Numbered from the stretch's first letter, positions 34,978 through 43,558 are shown. The stretch is DNA of 63,420 bases from Coriobacteriaceae bacterium AF45-21 (GCA_027682925.1 JAQCYU010000011.1:1-63420), one strand, 5' to 3'. A program made the numbers and translations. Notes: generated by a model not told the origin, from the letters alone.

Positions 34978-34995
34978 ACCTACCGAACGGTAGGT
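34978..34995. promoter_or_regulatory. TetR operator palindrome upstream of agmatine deiminase
   Basis: ACCTACCGAACGGTAGGT, symmetric at 16 of 18 positions. A half-site GAACGGTAGGTA lies at 34936-34947. The palindrome overlaps promoter-like TATAGT/TACTAT sequences just downstream, as expected for repression. Confidence 0.7.
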
Positions 34996-35075
34996 ATAGT
35001 AGTACTATAGCTGGTGTAACCCCGCTATTGTCGCGGCCGGACAGCATTGCGGGAAACCCGACGGAAGGACCAACC

Positions 35076-36313
35076 ATGTACGAGAACTATCGTATGCCGG
35101 GCGAGTTTGAGAAGCGCTCCAACGTCTATGTGACATGGCTTCCCGATTACATTCGCGCAGAGGGCTTCGATAATCGCCAGCCCTGCGTTGACGTAATTAA
35201 GCTTTGCTTGAGTATGGCGATGTTACGGTCAACCTCAACTGTGGCACCCCCGGCTCCTACGAGGAAGCCTGCTCGCGCCTTAAAGAAGAAGGGGTGGATC
35301 TCGACCGTATCCAGATTACGCAGTTCGAAGACTCCAACTTCTACGTTCGCGACAACGGCCCCAGCATCATGGTCGACGACGAAGGCCATTCCTATATGGT
35401 CAACCCCGCTTGGACCTATTATGGCGTGTGGGACAAGAACTCCCCAGAGTGCCAGTCCGCACGCAGGGCAGCTGTTCACATGGCGGTTACGCTCGGGTGC
35501 TTCGATATCGTCAATTCCGAAATGGTTTCGGAGGGCGGCGACCGCGAGTTTGACGGTCACGGCACCCTGATCGCCATCGAGGACACGGAATGCCGCAAGC
35601 GCAATCCCGAGTTCTCAAAAGAGGAAGTGGAGGCCGAGTACAAGCGCATCTACAACCTCAACAAGGTTATCTGGCTGCCGCAGCCTATGCTTGAGGACGA
35701 CGACTATCGACTGGGCATCCTCGACGAGAAGGAAGATGGAACTCCTGTCTTCGGCATGAGCTTCGCCGCCCACATCGATGAGATGTGCCGCTTTATCACC
35801 CCGAACAAGATTCTTCTTGCCGAGGTATCCGATGAGGAGGCCGCCTCGAGCAAGGCGGGCGCGGAATCGCGTCGTCGCATCGACGCCGCCTACGAGATTC
35901 TACGCGCCGAGACGGACTGGGAGGGCAAGCCCTTCGAAATCGTCCGCATGCCCACTGCCGAGCCGATCGAGGTTGTCATCGCCCCCGGCGACGAGGACTA
36001 CGAGCTGTATAAGGGCTTCATCGACGAAATGGGCGGCAAGTTCATGGATGGCACCCCTTGGCCCGAAGGCCCCGTTCACTTTTATGCCGCAGCAAGCTAC
36101 TGCAACTTCCTCATCTGCAACGGCGTCGTTCTTGGCCAGCGTTATTACCACGAAGGCATGAGCGAAGTCGTGAAGGAGAAGGACGAGCAGGCCAAGGCGG
36201 TTCTTGAGAGCTGCTTCCCCGATCGCAAGGTCATCATGATCGACTCTCTCGCGCTTAACCTGTCCGGCGGCGGCGTGCACTGCTGGACCAAGGACGTGGC
36301 CGCCAGCTGCTAG
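35076..36313 (+). pseudogene. aguA: Agmatine deiminase, one-base frameshift near the N-terminus
   Basis: 412 residues if repaired. The start MYENYRMPGEFEKRSNVYVT (ATG 35076, GGAAGGACC) reads to DNRQPCVDVIK; the rest continues in another frame from LLEYGDVTVNLNCGTPGSYE to 36313. The break is near 35203, where AAGGCTTTG is expected and AAGCTTTG is found. Family marks: FEDSNFYVRDNGPSIMV, VSEGGDREFDGHGTLIAIED, AAHIDEMCRF and the catalytic cysteine in SGGGVHCWTKD. It hydrolyses agmatine to N-carbamoylputrescine and ammonia. The following carbamoyltransferase would use the product. The frameshift looks like a base-calling slip. Confidence 0.88.
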
Positions 36314-36360
36314 CAAGTTCTTAAACTTGCGCTGCCTGATCCAAGCGCCACATTTACAGT

Positions 36361-36390
36361 CCCCGAGGGATATCCGTGTTTCCCTCGGGG
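36361..36390 (+). other. Intercistronic stem-loop between aguA and the carbamoyltransferase
   Basis: CCCCGAGGGA and TCCCTCGGGG form a perfect 10-bp stem around TATCCGTGTT with no T-run. In an operon this could stabilise the upstream message or cause partial termination. Confidence 0.65.
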
Positions 36391-36434
36391 GCGCATTCGA
36401 CACTTACCCATCAAACAATTGAAAGGAAATAGGC

Positions 36435-37499
36435 ATGAACAACAGCCTTCGCGGTCGCGACTACCTCAACATCCACGATCTTTCCTCTGAGGATTTCCGT
36501 TACCTCATCGATCTTGCCTGGAACCTCAAGGCCCAGAAAAAGTCCGGTGTCGACCAGCGCTACTTCCCCGGCAAGAACGTTCTCGCCAACTTTGAGTGGG
36601 GCTCGACCCGCACTCGTTGCGCCTTTGAGACCTCTTGCAACGACCTGGGCATGGGCTTCACCTATCTGACCAACTCCCACATGGGCGATTGCGAGACCAT
36701 CGAGGATGCCATGCGCGTCTTCAACGGCATGTATGATCTCATTGTCTATCGTGCACAAAAGGACGAGCAGTTCCTCTATGATGTCGCCGACTTGGTCGAT
36801 ATTCCAGTCATCAATGCCCTCACCCTCGGCGATCACCCGACCCAGATGCTCGCTGACGCTCTCACGATGGAGGAGCAGTGGGGTGGTCTGCGCACGAGCC
36901 GTGGCAAGAAGATGGCCTTCGTTGGCAACTGCGCCGGCGCCCCCGTGTGGTATGGCCGTCTGTGCGCGATGCTCGACATGGACTTCCTCGCCATCGGCCC
37001 CGACGACCTCCGTCACCAGATGTGCAAGGAAATGATCGAGGAGGTTGAGGCCTGCTACGCCAAGTACGCGCCTAACAGGACCTTCACCATCACCTCTGAC
37101 CTTGATGCTCTGGACGGTGTCGACGTAATCGTTACCGAGGAGTGGCGCTACATCAACCCCGAGTGCGGCGACGAGGTTCTGGACCCCGACGACTACAACT
37201 CTTGGCTTGGCGACGCCGAGTCCCTGTACCCCTATCGCGTCACCAGTGAGCTGTGCAAGCGCACCAACAACCCCGACATCTTCTGCATGCACGAGCTCCC
37301 CTCTGTTCACAACGCAAATCACCGCGTTGGCAAGATGTTGCTCGACCAGTGCAAGAACGACCTGCATCGTGAAATCATCACCGAGGGCTTTGAGATTGCG
37401 GACGAGTGCTTTGAGGCCAACGCGTCGGTCATCTTCCGTGAGGCAGAGAACCGTCAGCACACCATTAAGGCCGTTATGTGCGCCCTTCTGGGTCTCTAG
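36435..37499 (+). CDS. Carbamoyltransferase, probably putrescine carbamoyltransferase
   Basis: 354 residues of the ornithine/aspartate carbamoyltransferase fold. Carbamoyl-phosphate motif FEWGSTRTRCAFE near residue 55, GDHPTQMLADALTM near 137. The usual second-substrate loop HCLPA reads MHELPSVHNANH, with glutamate in place of cysteine. It would split carbamoylputrescine into putrescine and carbamoyl phosphate, or act in reverse. The context (agmatine deiminase, transporters, TetR) supports putrescine over ornithine. No carbamate kinase gene is in the window. It is co-transcribed with the MFS gene 11 nt downstream. The altered HCLP loop leaves some doubt about the amine used. Confidence 0.8.
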   Translation: MNNSLRGRDYLNIHDLSSEDFRYLIDLAWNLKAQKKSGVDQRYFPGKNVLANFEWGSTRTRCAFETSCNDLGMGFTYLTNSHMGDCETIEDAMRVFNGMYDLIVYRAQKDEQFLYDVADLVDIPVINALTLGDHPTQMLADALTMEEQWGGLRTSRGKKMAFVGNCAGAPVWYGRLCAMLDMDFLAIGPDDLRHQMCKEMIEEVEACYAKYAPNRTFTITSDLDALDGVDVIVTEEWRYINPECGDEVLDPDDYNSWLGDAESLYPYRVTSELCKRTNNPDIFCMHELPSVHNANHRVGKMLLDQCKNDLHREIITEGFEIADECFEANASVIFREAENRQHTIKAVMCALLGL

Positions 37500-37510
37500 G
37501 AGCTGTATCA

Positions 37511-38776
37511 ATGGAAAATGCAAAGTTAAAGAGCAGCAAGGTTTACGCATGGGTTCTCGTGATCGCGCTCGGCCTCATGTCTGCCGGTACGACCGGATCC
37601 TATAGCGTAATCGCTGGCTCCTTCGTCGCGCCCGTGTGCGAGGAGTTCGGATTTGACTACTCCATCTTCTCGTATTACTTCACTGCAACGCTCATTGGTC
37701 TTGCAGCGGCTCTTCCGTTTGTCGGAAAACTCATCCCCAAGGTTGTTGGCAAGTTTTGGCTCCCCGTCGTCGAGCTTATTCTGCTCGCCGCTGGCGCAGG
37801 CATGGCCTTCTACACCGAAGTCTGGATGTTCATCGCAGCTGGTGCTTTGATTGGCGTTTGCTTCGCCTTCACTACCGGCGTCGCCATGTCCGATGTTATT
37901 GACCAGTGGTTCAAAAAATCTGGCGGCCTGGCAATTGGTCTCGCTTGGGCAGTGAACTCGATTTACATGCTCATCATGAGTCCCGTCATCACCTCTGTCA
38001 TTGAGGCTGCTGGCTGGAGGACTGGTTATCTGGTGCTCGCTGGCGTCTCCGCCGTGCTCATTCTTCCCGCTTCCATCCTGATTATCCGCTATAAGCCCCA
38101 GGACAAGGGCATGCTGCCCTATGGCTATGTCGAAGGCGAGACGGTCGCCGAGACCGAGGAGACGACCGAGGATAGTGCACGTGGCGTTAGCTACGCACGC
38201 GCTATTAAGTCGCCTGCATTCTTTTTCTGCATCGGCTTCCTCTGCCTCGTTCAGCTTACTTGCTGCATGAACCAGCTGTTCCCCACCTATGCCGCCGAGG
38301 TCGGCTTTAGCCCCATGGTGGGTGGCTTCATGGTTTCCGCCGCATCGCTGTTCGACCTGTTCCTCAACCCGATCGTCGGTACCACTTGCGATAAGTTTGG
38401 CAGCACCAAGGCCATTCTGAGCTGGCTCGCCGTCTCGATTCTCTCCTTTGTCATGCTCATGATGAGCAGCGGCAACTCGACGCTCAGCATTCTTGCTGCC
38501 GGTGTTAACGACGTCATGTACGTCATCGCCGGCACCGCTCTGACCGTTTTGGTGATGGACGTCTTTGGCTCCCGTGACTTTGGTCGCATCTTCGCGCTCA
38601 TCTGCTCCGTGGGCTATATCGTCGGCGCCTTTGGCATGCCCGTCATGATGAAGGTATACGAGCTTGTCGGCTCCTTCCAGGGCGTTTTCATCTTCTGTAT
38701 TGCATGCAACGTCATCATCGGTCTGTTCTTGCTGCTGGCAAAGAAGACTGGTAAGAGCCTCTCTTGGGACGAATAG
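37511..38776 (+). CDS. MFS transporter 2 of the agmatine module
   Basis: 421 residues with 12 membrane helices, start ATG 37511 (AGGAGCTG upstream). It is a close paralog of MFS1: AWVLVIALGLMSAGTTGSYS, MSDVIDQWFKKSGGLAIGLA, LTCCMNQLFPTYAAEVGFSP, GRIFALICSVGYIVGAFGMP. Being last in the aguA/carbamoyltransferase operon, it may exchange agmatine for putrescine, with MFS1 having a different affinity or direction. A terminator follows. Confidence 0.83.
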   Translation: MENAKLKSSKVYAWVLVIALGLMSAGTTGSYSVIAGSFVAPVCEEFGFDYSIFSYYFTATLIGLAAALPFVGKLIPKVVGKFWLPVVELILLAAGAGMAFYTEVWMFIAAGALIGVCFAFTTGVAMSDVIDQWFKKSGGLAIGLAWAVNSIYMLIMSPVITSVIEAAGWRTGYLVLAGVSAVLILPASILIIRYKPQDKGMLPYGYVEGETVAETEETTEDSARGVSYARAIKSPAFFFCIGFLCLVQLTCCMNQLFPTYAAEVGFSPMVGGFMVSAASLFDLFLNPIVGTTCDKFGSTKAILSWLAVSILSFVMLMMSSGNSTLSILAAGVNDVMYVIAGTALTVLVMDVFGSRDFGRIFALICSVGYIVGAFGMPVMMKVYELVGSFQGVFIFCIACNVIIGLFLLLAKKTGKSLSWDE

Positions 38777-38826
38777 TTCGATTCGTCTTAGTCATACGCT
38801 GTAGGAGTTAATCTGCAGCAGCTTTA

Positions 38827-38855
38827 GGGCATCGGCTAACGCCGGTGCCCTTTTT
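38827..38855 (+). terminator. Rho-independent terminator of the agmatine operon
   Basis: GGGCATCGGC-TAAC-GCCGGTGCCC-TTTTT: stem of 10 pairs including one G-T, with a T-run. Confidence 0.92.
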
Positions 38856-38861
38856 CATGGA

Positions 38862-38892
38862 ATGTGACAAAGGGACAGTCCCTTTGTCACAT
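38862..38892. repeat. 31-nt palindromic repeat (type A)
   Basis: Identical to the copy at 23199 over all 31 positions. Located directly after the terminator, between convergent genes. Confidence 0.9.
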
Positions 38893-38899
38893 TGGGCGC

Positions 38900-40033
38900 C
38901 TAGCTCGTTTTGCCCACCAACGTGATACGGATGCTTGGATGGGTGTACTCGTCAAACTCGTCCTCGGGCTCCGTGTCAAACGAATAGTACGTTTTGATGG
39001 GGTTGTCACTCGTCCTGATGGAGATTCTCTCGTAGAGCGAACCGTTCAAAAAAGCCTGCCTAAACTCTTCGGGGAGCTTTTGCGGTGCTAGGAGCTCGGG
39101 ACTCATGGTCTTGACGTCTACGGTTTGGACGACAGAGGAAAGTTCGTCCAAGTCGAGCTCGATGCGGGCGAGGTTGTCCTCAAGGCTCGCGTCGGGGTCG
39201 ATCTCTGCTATGTAACTCACTTCCTTGAGCGTTCCCTTGTTGTCAAAGTCCAGATACGTATAGGTCTTCTGGGCGTCGGAGTCGCCTTCGTGCAGATAGC
39301 CGCGGACATGATAGCCGTAATCTTGATATCGCTCGTAGGGGTCATCGGCGGACACGTACTCGCATGCGGGCTCTAGCGTCTTGCGGGCGATGGCGATCTG
39401 CTCGGCCGCGGCCGCGGCATTCTCCTGCATCTCGATGTTTCCCTGTGCCAGCTGCGGGATATAAGCACCGCACACGATTGCGAGGGGCAGCGCCACAAGT
39501 GCGATGATCCACTTTTTTGCACGGGGGATAGGCACGCTATAGGCCTCCGCCATGGCCTTTGCGTTGGCATAGCTTTCGGTAAGTACGTCCGCTGCGGTGG
39601 CGACGGCGCCTACGGCAGCGGCGACTTCTGCCGCGCCGCCCAGGTTGCGCACGGTCGCGTTATCGCTGTTCTTAAGCAGGCGCGCGGCAGCCTGCGTACC
39701 GATAACGCCTGCGATTTGTGCCGAGCGGTCTTTCTCGGTCTGCTCGACGACGAGTCGGTGCTGCATTTCCTTCCACTGCTTGCCGCGCATGCCAAAGCGC
39801 GGCGCGAGCGCGCAGTAGCAGAATATGACGAGCTCGATGGCAGTGAGCGCCAAGGCGGTCATCATGCCCGTCTCTTGGAAGCCTTCGTGATGGAAGACGA
39901 TATCGTCGATCATTTCGAAGGGAATGATCAAAAAAGGCAGCACGAACGCCATGGCAAGCGCTGCACCGGCAATCTTGGGATAGATGCAGTATCGCTGGAT
40001 ACGCTTGCGTTCTTGTTCGGAAATTGTTGCCAT
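38900..40033 (-). CDS. Membrane protein of unknown function with external domain
   Basis: 377 residues from ATG 40033 (CAAGGACC upstream). Two membrane helices near the N-terminus (AGAALAMAFVLPFLIIPFEM, MMTALALTAIELVIFCYCAL), a cytoplasmic helical segment rich in alanine (VRNLGGAAEVAAAVGAVATA), a third helix (WIIALVALPLAIVCGAYIPQ), then about 170 external residues with acidic beta structure (YTYLDFDNKGTLKEVSYIAE). I recognise no family. It precedes no partner in the same direction except the DUF3592 gene upstream, 63 nt away, so they may be co-expressed. Confidence 0.72.
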   Translation of the reverse strand: MATISEQERKRIQRYCIYPKIAGAALAMAFVLPFLIIPFEMIDDIVFHHEGFQETGMMTALALTAIELVIFCYCALAPRFGMRGKQWKEMQHRLVVEQTEKDRSAQIAGVIGTQAAARLLKNSDNATVRNLGGAAEVAAAVGAVATAADVLTESYANAKAMAEAYSVPIPRAKKWIIALVALPLAIVCGAYIPQLAQGNIEMQENAAAAAEQIAIARKTLEPACEYVSADDPYERYQDYGYHVRGYLHEGDSDAQKTYTYLDFDNKGTLKEVSYIAEIDPDASLEDNLARIELDLDELSSVVQTVDVKTMSPELLAPQKLPEEFRQAFLNGSLYERISIRTSDNPIKTYYSFDTEPEDEFDEYTHPSIRITLVGKTS

Positions 40034-40096
40034 GGCTGGTCCTTGGTGTCGTAACGGTCGTTGCGGCGCATGGGGCGCGGGGCGCATCAGTTTGAG

Positions 40097-40624
40097 CTAG
40101 CGCTGGATAAGAACATAGAGCAAGATGCTCATCGCGATGAGCAAGAAGCCTGCGATGTTAAACATCAGTGTGGCAAAGTTGCCCACGATGGGGCGTTCGA
40201 CATAGCTTTTGTCTGGGTTGCTGGGGTTGTAGTACACGGTCATTTGGCTACCGAGGGGCCAAAGCTGCTCCGCGAGGGTGCCTAGGCGGGCGATGGGGCC
40301 TGTCTGCACGTGCAGCCAGCCCTTGGCGTCTTCGTAGGCGGTGGCTTGCGTGCGGATGGGGAGTCCCGACAAGCTTTTGGTCATTATGCCACGGAATTGT
40401 TTTTTCGCGCGGTATTGCGTGCCGTCGACGGCGTATTCCAAAACGGGATACATCCTGCCTTCGCCCATAAAGCGATGGTCGATGACCGTTCCCATGGTCA
40501 CGGCGGTACAGGCCTTGGCTTTCTTGCGAGCGGCGGCTTTCATGAGCGCGCTCACTCCGATAAGCAGGATGCCGATGCCCCCAACCAAGATGAGCGCGAG
40601 CAGGGATATCTGCGACGTGGTCAC
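40097..40624 (-). CDS. DUF3592 membrane protein
   Basis: 175 residues from a GTG at 40624 (AAAGGAGAACGCC). N-terminal helix SLLALILVGGIGILLIGVSA, a beta domain with GTVIDHRFMGEGRMYPVLEY and MTVYYNPSNPDKSYVERP (the DUF3592 signature), and a C-terminal helix TLMFNIAGFLLIAMSILLYV. The family is widespread and of unknown role. It is upstream of and co-directional with the membrane protein at 38900. Confidence 0.8.
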   Translation of the reverse strand: MTTSQISLLALILVGGIGILLIGVSALMKAAARKKAKACTAVTMGTVIDHRFMGEGRMYPVLEYAVDGTQYRAKKQFRGIMTKSLSGLPIRTQATAYEDAKGWLHVQTGPIARLGTLAEQLWPLGSQMTVYYNPSNPDKSYVERPIVGNFATLMFNIAGFLLIAMSILLYVLIQR

Positions 40625-40716
40625 GGCGTTCTCCTTTGGCGCGATACCGTCATATGTGACCCAGTATAGAGAATCCCGCCATCGATGAGCTATTGCGGGG
40701 GGGGGGTCAATTCTGA

Positions 40717-40747
40717 ATGTGACAAATGGACTGTTCCTTTGTCACAT
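40717..40747. repeat. 31-nt palindromic repeat (type A variant)
   Basis: ATGTGACAAATGGAC-T-GTTCCTTTGTCACAT: arms identical to the other type A copies, core changed. It is the first of four structured repeats in the gene-free 40625-41157 stretch. Confidence 0.85.
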
Positions 40748-40762
40748 CGGGGACTGCGGAAT

Positions 40763-40946
40763 CGAGGTCTAATACTTTTCCCGAGAAGTGAACGAGTGAA
40801 AACGGACTCCCGAAGCATCGACACTTTTGGCGTGCAATTTCCTGCGGTTTTGCCAGTCAAATCCTGCGGTTTTGACGCCTAAAAATGTCAATGCTTCGGG
40901 GGTCCAAATAGAGCCGTTCACTTCTCGGGAAAAGTATTAGACCTCG
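40763..40946. repeat. 184-bp element with long inverted terminal repeats
   Basis: A perfect 32-nt inverted repeat (40763-40794 and 40915-40946), beginning CGAGGTCTAATACTTTTCCC, encloses a second imperfect pair (40804-40832 and 40876-40905, with GACTCCCGAAGCAT versus ATGCTTCGGGGGTC). The centre holds a direct repeat TCCTGCGGTTTTG (from 40850 and 40862). No open frame of note. It resembles a MITE or a folded noncoding element. Confidence 0.75.
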
Positions 40947-40999
40947 AAATATGGGCGGCGTTCGCGAACGGCAACTAGCTTGCGTCCGGTAGCCGGCAC

Positions 41000-41030
41000 T
41001 TGGGGCAAAGGGACTGCCCTTTTGCCCCTT
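41000..41030. repeat. 31-nt palindrome-like repeat (variant arms)
   Basis: GGGGCAAAGGGACTGCCC followed by TTTTGCCCC: same length and same GGGAC core as the type A repeats but with GGGGCAAA arms. Confidence 0.7.
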
Positions 41031-41112
41031 CACCATTGCATCGTATCTGGTGTGGAAAAAATATCGCCTGCGTTCTCGCGCCTGCGAAGAGTTCCTGAAC
41101 CGCTTGAATGGG

Positions 41113-41143
41113 ATGTGACAAAGGGACTGTCCCTTTGTCACAT
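41113..41143. repeat. 31-nt palindromic repeat (type A) just upstream of dus
   Basis: ATGTGACAAAGGGAC-T-GTCCCTTTGTCACAT, perfect palindrome. It ends 14 nt before the dus start codon, so it would be in the 5' leader if the promoter is upstream, an unusual place for a stable hairpin. Confidence 0.9.
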
Positions 41144-41157
41144 TGATTTGAGAGTGG

Positions 41158-42120
41158 ATGTTGATGAATTTATCGCTGGCCCCTATGGAGGGGATTACCG
41201 GGCATGTGTTCCGTCGCGTGCATGCGGAGTGCTTTGGCGCGCTCGATTGTTATTACACGCCGTTTTTGCCGCCGCCGCGGGTGGGCAACCGCTTTGGTGG
41301 CAAGGCGTTTAAAGAGGTCGATCCTGCCAATAACCAGGGGCTTAACGTAGTACCTCAGCTGATGTCCAAGAATGCGGACGAGTTTGTGTGGGCGGCGCAG
41401 GTGCTCGCCGAGATGGGGTACCGCGAGGTCAATCTCAACCTTGGCTGCCCCTCGGGTACGGTTGTTGCCAAAGGCAAGGGTTCGGGCTTTCTGCGCAACC
41501 TGGATGAGCTCGAGGTGTTCTTGAGCGACGTGTGCGAACGCTCACCCTTGCCGGTGTCGGTCAAGACCAGGCTGGGGTTGGAAAGCGATGACGAGTACGA
41601 ACGCGTGCTCGACCTCTATTGCCGCATGCCGCTGGCAGAGCTGATCGTGCATCCGCGCGTGCAAAAGGACCGTTATACGGGCTCGCCGCGTAAAGAGTTT
41701 TACGGCGAGACGTTGGAGCGGGCGCCGTTTCCCGTGGCCTATAACGGCGACATCTTTGATCTTGAGGACATGGATGCGCTGGTGGGGGCCTATCCCGGAA
41801 CACGCCACGTAATGTTGGGGCGCGGCTTGCTCGCGAACCCCGCGCTGGCTCGCATGGTTAAGGGCGGCCCTGCCGCCACGGCTGCCGAGTTGCAGCGCTT
41901 CCACGACACGCTGTTTGCGGCCTATGCGGACGAGATTGGGGGCAACGCGGTCTTTCGCATGAAGGAATGGTGGTTCTACGCCAAATGTGCCTTCGCCGAT
42001 CCCGCTACCGTGCACAAGCTCGTGCGCAAGACCAAAAAGGTCGACGAATACCGCGCCGCCGTCGAGCGCGTCTTTCGCGAGCAGCCGCTCGCGCCTGTTG
42101 CCCGCTTTTGTGGCTACTAG
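41158..42120 (+). CDS. tRNA-dihydrouridine synthase
   Basis: 320 residues of the Dus family. FMN barrel start LAPMEGITGHVFRRVH, FMN-binding VPQLMSKNADEF, NLNLGCPSG with the catalytic cysteine, GKGSGFLRN, VSVKTRLGL, LIVHPRVQKDRYTG and GRGLLANPAL. It reduces uridine in tRNA to dihydrouridine using NADPH. The start could be 41158 or 41164 (both ATG); GAGAGTGG precedes them. The gene stands alone; its stop codon overlaps the CTAG-type palindrome at 42117. Which Dus subtype (A, B or C) cannot be told by eye. Confidence 0.9.
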   Translation: MLMNLSLAPMEGITGHVFRRVHAECFGALDCYYTPFLPPPRVGNRFGGKAFKEVDPANNQGLNVVPQLMSKNADEFVWAAQVLAEMGYREVNLNLGCPSGTVVAKGKGSGFLRNLDELEVFLSDVCERSPLPVSVKTRLGLESDDEYERVLDLYCRMPLAELIVHPRVQKDRYTGSPRKEFYGETLERAPFPVAYNGDIFDLEDMDALVGAYPGTRHVMLGRGLLANPALARMVKGGPAATAAELQRFHDTLFAAYADEIGGNAVFRMKEWWFYAKCAFADPATVHKLVRKTKKVDEYRAAVERVFREQPLAPVARFCGY

Positions 42121-42174
42121 TCGTTGGGGACGTTCTTTAACGACTAGTCATTCAAGAACGTCCCCAATGACTAG
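42117..42174. repeat. Tandem pair of 31-nt palindromes (CTAG type)
   Basis: CTAGTCGTTGGGGACGTTCT... to AACGACTAG (42117-42147) and CTAGTCATTCAAGAACGTCC... to AATGACTAG (42144-42174) share their central CTAG. Cores carry GGGGACGTTC in opposite orientation. The stop codon of dus lies in the first arm. Confidence 0.85.
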
Positions 42175-42185
42175 ATTGAAAAGCT

Positions 42186-42238
42186 GTACGCCAGCATCCA
42201 AAGATGTCGAAAAATGTCGACTTTGGATGCTGACGTAC
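42186..42238. terminator. Long hairpin between dus and the convergent glutaredoxin gene
   Basis: GTACGCCAGCATCCAAAG pairs with CTTTGGATGCTGACGTAC (one mismatch in 18) around ATGTCGAAAAATGTCGA, which itself repeats ATGTCGA. No T-run; it may be a terminator or another palindromic element. Confidence 0.6.
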
Positions 42239-42291
42239 ATGTTTGGTTCGTATGGGTTTGTGCGTTGGGGCCGGCCGACCGCAATAGAACG

Positions 42292-42537
42292 CTAGAGCAA
42301 ATTCTCCTGCACCCACGCGATGATGTCGCCCGACTCGTAGAGCGGCGCGCCGTCAATGAACAGGCAGGGAACCTGGCGCTTGCCGCCGACGGCGATGAGC
42401 GTCTGCTCGGCATCGGGGTCGGTCGAGATATTGCGCTCGGGGATGGTCACGCCGTTATCGGCCAAAAAGCGCTTGACCTTTATGCAATACGGGCAGCCGG
42501 TCATAACGTACAGCTCGAGCTTGTGATCAGTAGCCAT
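42292..42537 (-). CDS. Glutaredoxin-like protein
   Basis: 81 residues from ATG 42537 (GGAGACCT upstream). Thioredoxin-fold with active site MTGCPYCIKVKRFL (CPYC), the cis-proline segment RQVPCLFIDGAPL and the end ESGDIIAWVQENLL. A small cytosolic thiol-disulfide or deglutathionylation carrier; in an organism that may lack glutathione it could use another thiol. Upstream ATGs (for example 42576) lack a ribosome site. Confidence 0.87.
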   Translation of the reverse strand: MATDHKLELYVMTGCPYCIKVKRFLADNGVTIPERNISTDPDAEQTLIAVGGKRQVPCLFIDGAPLYESGDIIAWVQENLL

Positions 42538-42588
42538 AGGTCTCCAATCGGTTGAGGTTTCGATTGAGATACCCAATGCCGCCGCGGT

Positions 42589-43416
42589 CTATGCGCGAGT
42601 CAGCGATGACTCGATTGCCTGGACCAGAAACGCCGTGGCTCCGGTGCCGCAGGGCTTGTCGTAGTAGTCAACAAAGCGCTGGTCGGCGAGGTAGCCGTGG
42701 GCGAGCCCCAGGTATGCCTCGTCTTGGGGTTCGCTTCCCCAGTTGAGGCCAATCCAACGACGATGCATCGCAACAAGTTTTTGGGCCTTTCTGCTCTTTG
42801 GATCGCCGTCGCCCATGGCAATCGAGAGCTGACCCAGAATGGCACGCTCGAGTTCCTTCATGTCGTTCCATGTCTGGGGATCCATGTCCAGTAACGTTTC
42901 GTTTGCTGCATCGATAGCCTCATCGCCATAGCGCGCCCGTGCCTCGGCGCCGTAGCGCTCCTCGTTTTCCTGCACGGTACGCCAGCGCTCCAGTTGCGGC
43001 AGCACGGCACCCATGAGCGAGGCTGCCTCGTCGAGCGACATGCCGGTGTTTTGCGCCAGACGCGGGGCGCAGTCCTCGATCATTGCCTCCATCGTGGTCT
43101 CGTAGGTGTACTTGCCGTGGTCGTAGCACCACTTGCAGTAATGGTCGGTCGTTGCGCCGTGAGCATCGGTACCGCAGTCGTCGGGCGTGAGGATCATGCC
43201 GCAGCTCTGACAATAGTACTCGGGCATTTCGAGCAGATGAGACAGTGGCTCGCCGGTCACGGCGGCAATGAGCTTCATCATGTCGATGCCCGGTGTGACC
43301 TCGCCGCGCTCCCAACGGCTGACGGCTTGGCGTGTGACGAAGAGCTTGGCGGCGAGCTGCTCCTGAGTTAGGTGATGGGCGCGACGGACAGCAATGAGCT
43401 TTTCTGCGAAGGCCAT
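42589..43416 (-). CDS. XRE regulator with zinc ribbon and TipAS-like ligand domain
   Basis: 275 residues from ATG 43416 (AAAGGAG upstream). HTH: LTQEQLAAKLFVTRQAVSRW ERGEVTPG (residues 15-45). A zinc ribbon comes next with CQSCGMILTPDDCG and HYCKWCYDHGKYTYE (four to five cysteines, near 68-110), then an all-helical C-terminal half (NEERYGAEARARYGDEAIDA, LGLAHGYLADQRFVDYYDKP) resembling TipAS, the drug-binding domain of MerR-type TipAL. Here TipAS is joined to an XRE rather than MerR head. It may sense a thiopeptide-like or other large ligand. It is divergent from trmO by 142 nt. Confidence 0.75.
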   Translation of the reverse strand: MAFAEKLIAVRRAHHLTQEQLAAKLFVTRQAVSRWERGEVTPGIDMMKLIAAVTGEPLSHLLEMPEYYCQSCGMILTPDDCGTDAHGATTDHYCKWCYDHGKYTYETTMEAMIEDCAPRLAQNTGMSLDEAASLMGAVLPQLERWRTVQENEERYGAEARARYGDEAIDAANETLLDMDPQTWNDMKELERAILGQLSIAMGDGDPKSRKAQKLVAMHRRWIGLNWGSEPQDEAYLGLAHGYLADQRFVDYYDKPCGTGATAFLVQAIESSLTRA

Positions 43417-43558
43417 AGCGGCTCCTTTCTGCTGGTTGATGGCATTAAACATACGCGGCGGCAGACGCCCTTCCAAGCAACCGTTGGTTGCACGACGGGG
43501 GACCGCGACAAAGAATTGCGCACGACGCCTCACACCTTCATGCCGTACAATGACCGGC

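Noticed and set aside
23199..41143. Treating all type A palindromes as plain terminators
   Set aside because: Several lie next to a separate, better terminator, one is in front of a start codon, and identical sequence at distant sites suggests a repeat family. Some may still end transcripts.
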